A stretch of 16,165 nucleotides of DNA, from NCBI GenBank assembly GCA_002296965.1, contig DBIW01000006.1, positions 1 through 16,165 of the forward strand, written 5' to 3'. The notes beneath the pieces are model-generated. The model was not told the origin of the DNA. It worked only from the letters and a program-made list of their open reading frames with translations, and did no database searches. Below, piece after piece: positions 6,144 through 12,664 of the stretch (position 1 is its first letter; every line of letters starts with the position of its first letter). Source of the DNA: Treponema sp. UBA792. GTDB lineage: Bacteria; Spirochaetota; Spirochaetia; Treponematales; Treponemataceae. A program made the position numbers and the translations under genes.

Positions 6144-7460
6144 ATGAATGAAATTCTGAACGACAAGGTTCCTCCGCACAGCGTCGAGGCGGAGCAGGCC
6201 GTGCTTGGCGCGCTTCTTCTGAACTGGGGCGCGATGGCCGATGTGGTGACAAAACTGCGCCCGGACAAATTCTACTCGCTCCAGAACCAGATTATATATG
6301 ATGCGCTCACAAAGCTGTATTCGCAGAATGTCCAGGGCGACACGCTTTCCCTGATGAACGAGCTGACGAAGGAGGGCAACCTTGAGCGTGCCGGCGGCGC
6401 CGCATATATCGCGTCGCTGACCGATACCGTTCCGTCCAGCGCCAATGTCGGATATTATGCGGACATAGTTCATGACCGGTCGATGCGCCGCGAGCTGATA
6501 AGGATCTCATCGGAGATAAAGGCATCCGCATTCGAGCTGTCACAGGAAAGCTCAAGGCTTCTTGACGCGGCGGAGCAGAGAATCTTCACTCTTGCTGAGC
6601 GCAACGAGTCCACCGTGATTCATGATGTGAAGAACATCATGATAAAGGAGATAGAGATAATAGAAAGCCGGTTCAGCAGCAAGAACCAGTTCACCGGAAT
6701 TCCGACCGGGTTCGCGCTGCTTGACACCTATACCTCCGGATTCCAGAATTCCGAGCTTATAATAATCGGCGCGCGCCCTTCGATCGGAAAGACGGCTCTC
6801 GCGCTCTCAATGATGCAGCACATCGCCCTGGAGAGGAAAATCCCATGCGGATTCTTCTCTCTTGAGATGCCCTACGAGTCGATCGGAATGAGGATCCTGT
6901 CGCAGGAGGCGCGCGTCCCGATGCAGAAGATGAGATCCGGAATGCTAAAGATTGACGACATCCAGAAAATACAGAATGCGGCCGCGAGATGGTTCGAGGC
7001 TCCGCTCTATACCGTGGATACCCCCAACATGAGGCTTCTTGAGCTTAAGGCGATGGCAAGGCGGATGGTTGTCAATAACGGCGTAAAGATAATATTCATA
7101 GACTATATAGGGCTTATAACGACGGAGAATCCGAACGCGGCGGTTTACGAGCAGGTCGCTGAGATCTCCAAGTCGCTCAAGGCTCTTGCGCGCGAGCTTG
7201 AGATTCCGATTGTGGCGCTGTGCCAGGTCTCAAGGGACGCCGAGGAGAAGGAGCCGAATCTGGCCCAGCTGCGCGGTTCCGGCGCGATAGAGCAGGACGC
7301 CGATGTAGTGATGTTCCTTCACAGGGAGAGGCTAAAGAGCGAGACGCCGGTTCAGGAGGCCAAGCTGATTCTCGCTAAGCAGCGCAACGGCGCCACCGGG
7401 GACATAGACATAATGTTCGTGCCGGCATTCTCAAGATTCGAGAACCGGCAGGATGAATAG
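6144..7460 (+). CDS. dnaB: Replicative DNA helicase DnaB
   Basis: A 438-residue replicative helicase that unwinds DNA as a hexamer ahead of the fork. The N-terminal domain starts P-P-H-S-V-E-A-E-Q-A-V-L-G (10-22). The RecA-like motor has Walker A G-A-R-P-S-I-G-K-T (209-217), F-S-L-E-M (238-242), Walker B I-I-F-I-D-Y (316-321), Q-V-S-R (361-364), the D-A-D-V-V family motif (385-389) and the likely arginine finger in K-Q-R-N-G (about 414). The common Met of Walker A is Ile here, a conservative change. AGGAG at 6132-6136 sits seven bases before the ATG at 6144. An in-frame ATG at 6045 lies inside the upstream hairpin region and adds unrelated residues. No intein is present. Expression depends on passing the terminator at 6082-6114. 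Confidence 0.96.
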   Translation: MNEILNDKVPPHSVEAEQAVLGALLLNWGAMADVVTKLRPDKFYSLQNQIIYDALTKLYSQNVQGDTLSLMNELTKEGNLERAGGAAYIASLTDTVPSSANVGYYADIVHDRSMRRELIRISSEIKASAFELSQESSRLLDAAEQRIFTLAERNESTVIHDVKNIMIKEIEIIESRFSSKNQFTGIPTGFALLDTYTSGFQNSELIIIGARPSIGKTALALSMMQHIALERKIPCGFFSLEMPYESIGMRILSQEARVPMQKMRSGMLKIDDIQKIQNAAARWFEAPLYTVDTPNMRLLELKAMARRMVVNNGVKIIFIDYIGLITTENPNAAVYEQVAEISKSLKALARELEIPIVALCQVSRDAEEKEPNLAQLRGSGAIEQDADVVMFLHRERLKSETPVQEAKLILAKQRNGATGDIDIMFVPAFSRFENRQDE

Positions 7461-7515
7461 GGGAGAGTCGGGCACGGTCTCAGTGTATGTTCCGCACAGG
7501 CCGTTATGCTGAATT

Positions 7516-7555
7516 CCGGTAGGACTTCTCCTTTCCTGCCGGGATGAAATTTTTT
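7516..7555 (+). terminator. Probable intrinsic terminator after dnaB
   Basis: CCGGTAGGA (7516-7524) pairs with TCCTGCCGG (7534-7542), nine pairs with one G-U, around a nine-base loop. A run of six T (7550-7555) follows, but seven bases after the stem, which is further than ideal. The position, 55 bases beyond the dnaB stop and in a convergent gap, fits the end of the rpsF-dnaB operon. Confidence 0.55.
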
Positions 7556-7667
7556 GTTATGATCCAGTCTTTCCGTCCGGCCTCAAGTCGGTCCCTCCCG
7601 TTGAAGACGTGGAAAGGATTTTCATCAGACTTGCTTTTGTCATGGCTGAATTGAAATCACCGGGAAT

Positions 7668-7694
7668 GGAGGCGGCGCATTCTGCGCCGTCTCC
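7668..7694. repeat. Strong 12-bp hairpin in the convergent dnaB/P83 gap
   Basis: GGAGGCGGCGCA (7668-7679), a three-base loop TTC, and TGCGCCGTCTCC (7683-7694) pair over all 12 positions with one G-U. It lies 52 bases past the end of the leftward P83/100 gene. Neither side carries a T-run, so it is not a classical terminator, but it could cap 3' ends arriving from either direction. The rest of 7461-7745 shows no credible gene. Confidence 0.5.
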
Positions 7695-7745
7695 GGTCAG
7701 TTTCCGCTCGCCTTCAGGGTGTGCGGTCATCTGAATCTTCCGCGC

Positions 7746-9425
7746 CTATCTGACTTCCTTAAGGTCATCCTTCGACAGGAGCTTCATCTTTCCGTCGGCT
7801 CCCGTAACAACGATGCCTGACTCCGTAATCGATACCGGCGTGCGGCTGTTCACCGGAACATCTGATTTCAGTCTGAGCGTTATGCTGCCGTCATATTTTG
7901 CGATGACCCAGTTTCCGTCGGAATTCAGCACGATGCAGTAGAAACCTGTTCCGTCGCTCATCAGCACGGAGTCCTCCGCGACAGTCTCGCCGCTCTCTGC
8001 CGTTATCTCCATGTTGTCAGGATCAATCGAGACAAGCCTTACGGTTCCGTTTCCGCCGTTCTCGCCCGCCACGGCGATGAAGCCGGTGTCGGTTCTGAAT
8101 ACGGTCCTGTTTCTTATTACGGTTACGGGCGACGACTTGAGGACGGATCCGTCCTTCGAACTGAATTTGACGAGCCTTGAAAGAAGCTGGCCCTCGTCGG
8201 CGAGCGTTATTCCGTATTCAAACGGAACCTCCGCGGCGGCGGCCTCATTCTTCCGGATCTCGTTCTGGTCCTTTGCTATGTCCTTCCGCTCGGCCTGCGC
8301 CTCGCTCTGCTTTCTGTCGGCCAGAGCCTGTTTCTCCGCGGCGTCCGCCGAAGCCTCGTCCGTTTTTTTCTGCTGCTCGGCCTCGGCAGTTCTCTGCTGC
8401 TCGGCCTCCGCCTGCTTCCCGTCAGCCGCCTTCTGCGCCTCGTCTGCCTCGGTGGCGGCCTCGTCCGCCTGTCTTCTTGCCTCCTCGGCTTCCGTCTGCG
8501 CTCCGGTGTCGGCCGGGTTGGAGTCGGCCTTCTCCTGGGCCTCGTCAGCCGCCTTCTGCGCCTCGTCTGCCGCCTTCTGCTTCTCGTCTGCCGTCTTCTG
8601 CGCTTCGGCCGCTTCCTTTTCTGCCCGGGCTGTCTTCTGGCGCTCCTCCGCCAGTCTATTCTGCTCCTCGACGGCCGTCTTCTGCGCCTCCTGCGCTTTT
8701 TCGGATGCCTGCTCCGCCTCGCGCTCCTTTATGCCGACCATATCCTTGCGGCTTTCTATGTTTCTGCCGTCATCCTCCTTCATCGAGGTGATGACATTGG
8801 AGTCGCTGATTACGGATGTGTCAACGGTGGAGATGCCGCCGGAAACAACGTCATACAGAGGAATCACAATCTCCGTCCCGCCGGGCCAGTCCCTGTAGTC
8901 GGTTGACAGTCCGCATGACGTGGAGAGGTTCGCCGTTACCGCATTCTTGTATTTGCTCCGGAATGCGCCGAGATTTCCCCGGTAGACCGCATTGTATACG
9001 GTTATGAACACGGCAAGCGTGTCCGCGTCCTGTCCGGAATATCCGTATGCCGATGAGAGATATGCGCTTATGATTCTGCGCAGGTTGGTTATGTGATCCA
9101 CGGAGGCCCCTCTTCCTATGAACATGATGTCCGCGTCAAGACCTGCCTTTTCCGACGGATCCACGGCGTGAATCACATAATAACGCCCGCGCGAGCCGGC
9201 CTCGGAGCGGACGGAAATGTCACGTCCCACAGCTCTTCCGAGCGATGAGCCTATTCCGCTTATTTCCGCGGCGGAATTTATCACCCTGTGCGGACCCGTG
9301 TAGTTTATGAATTCGATGGTGGAACTGTCTCCGGCCGACTCAAGCTCGGATCTGTCAACCTCAAGCGCGAATGCCGAGAGCGCAAGGGCAGTCGCGACAG
9401 CAAAAAAAGATAATATTTTTTTCAT
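7746..9425 (-). CDS. P83/100-family exported antigen with a long heptad-repeat coiled coil
   Basis: A 559-residue protein of the spirochaete P83/100 family, whose exact function is unknown. The start at 9425 gives a clear signal peptide (M-K-K-I-L-S-F-F-A-V-A-T-A-L-A-L-S-A-F-A) and has AGGTGG five bases upstream; an in-frame start at 9476 would bury it. Residues about 20-215 form the conserved domain, with E-F-I-N-Y-T-G-P, N-L-R-R-I-I-S-A-Y-L and F-I-T-V-Y-N-A-V-Y-R-G-N-L. Residues about 233-399 are Ala/Glu/Gln/Lys heptads such as A-A-D-E-A-Q-K, predicted coiled coil. The C-terminal 160 residues form a beta-rich conserved domain. A periplasmic or surface structural role is likely. It has its own promoter downstream of the heptose genes. 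Confidence 0.85.
   Translation of the reverse strand: MKKILSFFAVATALALSAFALEVDRSELESAGDSSTIEFINYTGPHRVINSAAEISGIGSSLGRAVGRDISVRSEAGSRGRYYVIHAVDPSEKAGLDADIMFIGRGASVDHITNLRRIISAYLSSAYGYSGQDADTLAVFITVYNAVYRGNLGAFRSKYKNAVTANLSTSCGLSTDYRDWPGGTEIVIPLYDVVSGGISTVDTSVISDSNVITSMKEDDGRNIESRKDMVGIKEREAEQASEKAQEAQKTAVEEQNRLAEERQKTARAEKEAAEAQKTADEKQKAADEAQKAADEAQEKADSNPADTGAQTEAEEARRQADEAATEADEAQKAADGKQAEAEQQRTAEAEQQKKTDEASADAAEKQALADRKQSEAQAERKDIAKDQNEIRKNEAAAAEVPFEYGITLADEGQLLSRLVKFSSKDGSVLKSSPVTVIRNRTVFRTDTGFIAVAGENGGNGTVRLVSIDPDNMEITAESGETVAEDSVLMSDGTGFYCIVLNSDGNWVIAKYDGSITLRLKSDVPVNSRTPVSITESGIVVTGADGKMKLLSKDDLKEVR
8229..8729 (-). repeat. Heptad-coding repeats inside the P83/100-family gene
   Basis: This stretch encodes degenerate seven-residue units of the form A-A-D-E-A-Q-K. 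Several neighbouring 21-base units are nearly identical at DNA level, most clearly around 8540-8610. Such tracts can change length by slippage or recombination, so repeat number may differ between strains. Only Ala, Glu, Gln, Lys, Asp and a few Arg/Thr are used, with a short break (S-N-P-A-D-T-G) near residue 305. Confidence 0.7.
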
Positions 9426-9485
9426 AAAAGCCACCTTTCCGTCGGCCGTATGACCGGTCCGCCGGATATTGTACATTATTGCGGC

Positions 9486-9494
9486 ATTATATCA
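9486..9494 (-). promoter_or_regulatory. Extended -10 promoter of the P83/100-family gene
   Basis: On the minus strand TGA-TATAAT (9494-9486) is a perfect extended -10 element (TGn plus consensus hexamer). No good -35 lies 16-18 bases upstream, which is common for this promoter type. Transcription would start near 9479, giving a leader of about 54 nt. Confidence 0.6.
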
Positions 9495-9501
9495 CATTAA
9501 C

Positions 9502-9544
9502 CGCCGGAATAAAAGCGGAATTTGTCAGCTTGCCGCTTCCGGCG
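9502..9544 (-). terminator. Large bulged hairpin at the 3' end of hddC-gmhB, possible terminator
   Basis: CGCCGGAA (9502-9509) pairs with TTCCGGCG (9537-9544) and GCGG (9515-9518) with CCGC (9533-9536): 12 pairs, a five-base bulge on one side and a 14-base loop. It spans the stop codon of hddC-gmhB. Read on the minus strand, the inner stem is followed by CTTTTATT, so a weak terminator is possible; the full structure has no T-run after it. Confidence 0.35.
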
Positions 9545-10898
9545 CAGTAATCCCGTGCGGACTGCCGTCCAGATATTCGGAGACGAAGTCTGCCAGCGTA
9601 TATCCGTCCTCAAGCTGTACGCTTCTTCCGCATCCGGCATTCTCCCCCGCGAGCACATCGTTCCTGCTGTCGCCTACCATGAACGACAGGCTCAGGTCTA
9701 TGTTCAGATCCGCCGCGGCCCTCAGGATCAGTCCCGGCTTCGGCTTGCGGCAGTCACATTCCTTCTTGTATTCCGCGCGCTCGCCCGGAAACCCCCTGTC
9801 CGGGTGGTGGGGACAGAAATACACCGCATCAACGTACGCGCCCTCCTTTCCAAGCTCGCTCTCCATCTTGCCGTGAATTTCCTCAAGCTCACCGAATGTG
9901 CATTCGCCGCGGGCAATCACCGGCTGGTTCGTTATTACGACCGCGAGATACCCGGACCTGTTTATCTTCCTTATCGCGGCTGCGGCTCCGTCTATAAGCA
10001 TGAACTGGTCGGGGGAGGTTATGAATCCGTTCTTCCTGTTTATTGTTCCGTCCCTGTCAAGGAAAACCGCCCTCTGCTTCCGGCTGAGGTTCCTTGCCCG
10101 GACCTTCCCGCTTTTGACGTCAGCCTCGGTCTCGTAGTAGCGGTCCGGAGTTCCCATGTCCTTTATGTACTCCGGCGTCCTGTATGCGAAAATTCTTCCT
10201 GTGCTGATGCCGGGCTTGAGTATGTCGCGGTCAAGATCGATCTTATCCGGCGACTCAGGGTGACGCGGAACGAAATTCCTCATCGCGAGGCGCAGAAGCT
10301 CCGGAGACACAATCTCTATTCCCGCATTCACAAGATTCCTGCAGCCGCCTCTTGCGTCCTCCTTTGAGAGCCATTCCGTTACGCGGGAAGTCTCGACCGG
10401 GTTTCCGCCCGGAACCTGAGGAGGAAGAATCTCGGTGACCAGGAGGGACGAGTCGTAGGGATGTCCGTTGGGATGCGCCATCAGGCTCGCGTAGGCATCC
10501 TTGCTCCTGTGGAACGATATGAACCTGCTGAAATCGATGTCGAAAATCACATCTCCGCAGAGGAGCAGAAAGTCGCCGTCAAGGACGGCAGGACTGCATG
10601 ACGTGTCCGCGTTTTCCGGAAGCATCTTCACCAGCGCCCCGGCGGTTCCGAGAGGTGTCCTCTCCTCGAAGTATGAGACTCTGACCCCGAATCCGCCTCC
10701 GTCTCCGAAATATTCCCTTATGACGTCTCCGAGATGCCCGGTCACAAGGGTTATGTCGGTGATTCCGCAGTCCCTCAGGTTCTCAATCTGATAGCGCAGG
10801 ATCGGTTTGCCGCATATCTCAATCATCGGCTTCGGAATGTCAGCCCTGACGGACTGGATTCTTGTTCCCATTCCGCCGGCCATTATGACAGCTTTCAT
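9525..10898 (-). CDS. Fused heptose-1-phosphate guanylyltransferase and heptose bisphosphate phosphatase (HddC-GmhB)
   Basis: A 457-residue two-domain enzyme. Residues 1-260 are a sugar-phosphate nucleotidyltransferase: M-A-G-G-M-G-T-R (6-13), the I-P-K-P-M lysine (K23), P-L-G-T-A-G-A-L (82-89) and L-C-G-D (113-116), matching HddC, which makes GDP-D-glycero-D-manno-heptose. Residues 276-445 are a HAD-IIIA phosphatase of the GmhB type: F-L-D-R-D-G-T-I-N (279-287), I-T-N-Q (322-325), zinc ligands C362, H364, C381 and C383, then K-P-K-P-G and V-G-D-S-R-N-D (408-414). A short basic linker joins them. Both active sites look intact, so it should carry out the 7-phosphate removal and the final GTP-dependent activation. 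These are usually separate genes. AGGAA lies six bases before the ATG. It is the last gene of the heptose operon. Confidence 0.9.
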   Translation of the reverse strand: MKAVIMAGGMGTRIQSVRADIPKPMIEICGKPILRYQIENLRDCGITDITLVTGHLGDVIREYFGDGGGFGVRVSYFEERTPLGTAGALVKMLPENADTSCSPAVLDGDFLLLCGDVIFDIDFSRFISFHRSKDAYASLMAHPNGHPYDSSLLVTEILPPQVPGGNPVETSRVTEWLSKEDARGGCRNLVNAGIEIVSPELLRLAMRNFVPRHPESPDKIDLDRDILKPGISTGRIFAYRTPEYIKDMGTPDRYYETEADVKSGKVRARNLSRKQRAVFLDRDGTINRKNGFITSPDQFMLIDGAAAAIRKINRSGYLAVVITNQPVIARGECTFGELEEIHGKMESELGKEGAYVDAVYFCPHHPDRGFPGERAEYKKECDCRKPKPGLILRAAADLNIDLSLSFMVGDSRNDVLAGENAGCGRSVQLEDGYTLADFVSEYLDGSPHGITAPEAAS

Positions 10899-10934
10899 GT
10901 AAATTTCCTGTTGATGCGGTTTCCGGACGGATAT

Positions 10935-11567
10935 CTATTCCTTCCAGAAATGCTCCTCCACCTCAAGGCAGAGCGCGTGATATACCGGGAGATGAAGCTC
11001 CTGGATCATGAAGGTCTCGCTTTGCGGGACGATGATGTTTATGCCGGCGATGGTTCTCAGCTTTCCGCCGTCCTTTCCTGTGAGAGCTATGGTGACAAGC
11101 CCCTTCGCCTTTGCCACGGCAGCCGCATATATGATGTCCCTTGAATTTCCGGACGTGGAGATTCCGAGAAACACGTCCCCCTCCTTGCCGTAGCCGTTGA
11201 CCTGCTGCGCGAACATCACGTTTCCGTCAACATCGTTCAGGCTTGCCGTCATCAGCGCGGTGTTGTTCGTGAGAGCTATGGCCGGAAGCGAGCCCTGCAG
11301 CTTGTCCGCCAGATATTCTCCTGTGTCAGGATCGATGCCTCTGAGGACCGTGAGAAAGTCCTCCGAAGGCTTGCGCTTCTTCACGAAACTTTTGAGCAGT
11401 TCTCCTGTTATATGGTCGCTATCGGCACAGGAGCCGCCGTTTCCTGCCACAAGCAGCTTGCCTCCGGCGGCGAAAGAGCCTGTCATCGCAACCGCGGCAG
11501 CCTCGATGTCCCTCCTGCACACAGAAAGGGAGGGGTAGCGTTCTATAAGATTGTCGATATGTCTCAT
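10935..11567 (-). CDS. gmhA: Phosphoheptose isomerase
   Basis: A 210-residue SIS-domain isomerase that converts sedoheptulose 7-phosphate to D-glycero-D-manno-heptose 7-phosphate, the first committed step. The sugar-phosphate loop is A-G-N-G-G-S (41-46) and the second SIS motif is G-I-S-T-S-G-N-S (135-142). The expected zinc/catalytic positions are present: H52 and E56 in D-H-I-T-G-E, Q189 and H197 in I-Q-E-L-H-L-P-V-Y-H. It sits between hddA and hddC-gmhB with short gaps (21 and 36 bases) and has GGAG six bases before its ATG, so the three genes should share one message. Slightly longer than the usual 190-200 residues, with an insert around 62-90. DiaA-type SIS proteins are an alternative, but the pathway context decides. 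Confidence 0.92.
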   Translation of the reverse strand: MRHIDNLIERYPSLSVCRRDIEAAAVAMTGSFAAGGKLLVAGNGGSCADSDHITGELLKSFVKKRKPSEDFLTVLRGIDPDTGEYLADKLQGSLPAIALTNNTALMTASLNDVDGNVMFAQQVNGYGKEGDVFLGISTSGNSRDIIYAAAVAKAKGLVTIALTGKDGGKLRTIAGINIIVPQSETFMIQELHLPVYHALCLEVEEHFWKE

Positions 11568-11588
11568 TTTTTTCTCCGTGAAAAAAAA

Positions 11589-12587
11589 TCATTCTCCGGC
11601 ATAGTCTTCCGGACCGTAATATATCACCTTCGTGCCCTCATTCTCGAATCTGAACGGGACGTGCATCTGGCCTTTCATCGCTTCAAGCACCGCGTCACGG
11701 CGCCCTTCCGGAACATAGAACAGAAGAAATCCTCCTCCTCCGGCTCCGAGCAGCTTTCCGCCGAGCGCGCCGGCTTTCATCGCGCCCGCGTACTGGGCGT
11801 CTATTGTCCCCGTAGATATTCCGCCGGAAATTCCCCGCTTGAGTTTCCAGGTGTAGTCAAGCAGCTTTCCGAATTCATCGAGCGGAACGTTTCTGTCGGT
11901 CAGAATCCGCTCCGCCTCGTCCACAAGCCGGTACATCTCCATCAGTTCCGCAGTCTTGTCCTTCATGGACTTTTCCGTGTTCCTCTGGATGTCCGAACTG
12001 AACCTTGAGAATCCAGTGAAGAAAAGCATGAGCCTGGAATTCAGCTCCTTTTTCCTCTCCGGCGATATTATGACCGGAGAGACCGTATATCCGTCCCTGC
12101 TGAAATCAATCCTGTTCAGGCCTCCGAAACTGGCCGCAATCTGGTCCTGAATTCCGCCTGCCTCCTGGCACAAAGTCCGCTCAAGGTAGATCGCGTCGTC
12201 TGCGAGCCTGCGCTTGTCCGCATACTTCCCCTTGAGGGCGTAGAACGCGCTCAGCATTCCGACGGCGAATGATGATGACGTGCCCAGTCCGCTGCGCGCC
12301 GGAAGGTCGGCCTCGTATGTCATGCGGATCTTGTGCATGTCAAGCCATTTCATCGCGTTCCTTATTGCAGGATGGACTATCTCGTCCGCCGAATTCACCT
12401 TCTCTTCCTTTGAATATGTTATGTGCGTAGTGTAGTCGAAGAACGGCGGAAGATGCCTGACCGTCACGTATGCGTATTTGTCGAAGGTCGTGGACAGCAC
12501 GGCGCCTCCGTGCTCGTTGTAGAAACCTGAAAAATCAGTTCCGCCGCCGAAAAAACTCATCCTGAAAGGTGTCTGCGTTATAATCAT
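11589..12587 (-). CDS. hddA: D-glycero-D-manno-heptose 7-phosphate kinase
   Basis: A 332-residue GHMP kinase that phosphorylates D-glycero-D-manno-heptose 7-phosphate at C1. N-terminal motif T-P-F-R-M-S-F-F-G-G-G-T-D, ATP loop S-G-L-G-T-S-S-S-F-A-V-G (about 99-110), and C-terminal motif G-G-K-L-L-G-A-G-G-G-G-F. The product is the substrate of the GmhB phosphatase domain encoded two genes downstream. I chose the ATG at 12587 because the family begins M-I-I-(T/S)-x-T-P-F-R; an in-frame ATG at 12596 overlaps a perfect -10 box. No Shine-Dalgarno sequence precedes either, and the promoter at 12595-12623 puts the predicted transcription start at 12587 or within a base or two, so this gene may be translated from a leaderless message. 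Confidence 0.9.
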   Translation of the reverse strand: MIITQTPFRMSFFGGGTDFSGFYNEHGGAVLSTTFDKYAYVTVRHLPPFFDYTTHITYSKEEKVNSADEIVHPAIRNAMKWLDMHKIRMTYEADLPARSGLGTSSSFAVGMLSAFYALKGKYADKRRLADDAIYLERTLCQEAGGIQDQIAASFGGLNRIDFSRDGYTVSPVIISPERKKELNSRLMLFFTGFSRFSSDIQRNTEKSMKDKTAELMEMYRLVDEAERILTDRNVPLDEFGKLLDYTWKLKRGISGGISTGTIDAQYAGAMKAGALGGKLLGAGGGGFLLFYVPEGRRDAVLEAMKGQMHVPFRFENEGTKVIYYGPEDYAGE

Positions 12588-12594
12588 GGAGACC

Positions 12595-12623
12595 ATTATA
12601 ATGAACGTGGAAGGGCGTTACAA
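12595..12623 (-). promoter_or_regulatory. Near-consensus promoter immediately before hddA
   Basis: On the minus strand, TTGTAA (12623-12618) and TATAAT (12600-12595) are separated by exactly 17 bases; the -10 is perfect and the -35 has four of six consensus bases. Seven bases later comes the A of the hddA ATG (12587), the first purine at a normal initiation distance. It would drive hddA-gmhA-hddC-gmhB independently of the upstream glycosyltransferase. Confidence 0.6.
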
Positions 12624-12664
12624 CAGGAACGGCGGGTGTGAGGAGCCTGAGAACCAGCTCCGGT

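Noticed and set aside
7544..7654. Short plus-strand reading frame starting M-K-F-F-V-M after dnaB (36 codons)
   Set aside because: It starts at the end of the dnaB terminator hairpin, has no ribosome binding site and no recognisable sequence pattern.
8011..8898. Long plus-strand reading frame of 295 codons opposite the P83/100-family gene
   Set aside because: It is Ser/Ala/Cys/Phe-rich low-complexity sequence, exactly what the complement of the Ala/Glu/Gln/Lys heptad repeats produces. It has no recognisable domain or ribosome binding site, and the minus-strand protein is clearly real.
9522..10367. Plus-strand reading frame of 281 codons opposite hddC-gmhB
   Set aside because: It lies entirely antisense to a gene with intact catalytic motifs and shows no family signature; it reflects the low stop-codon density of GC-rich coding DNA.
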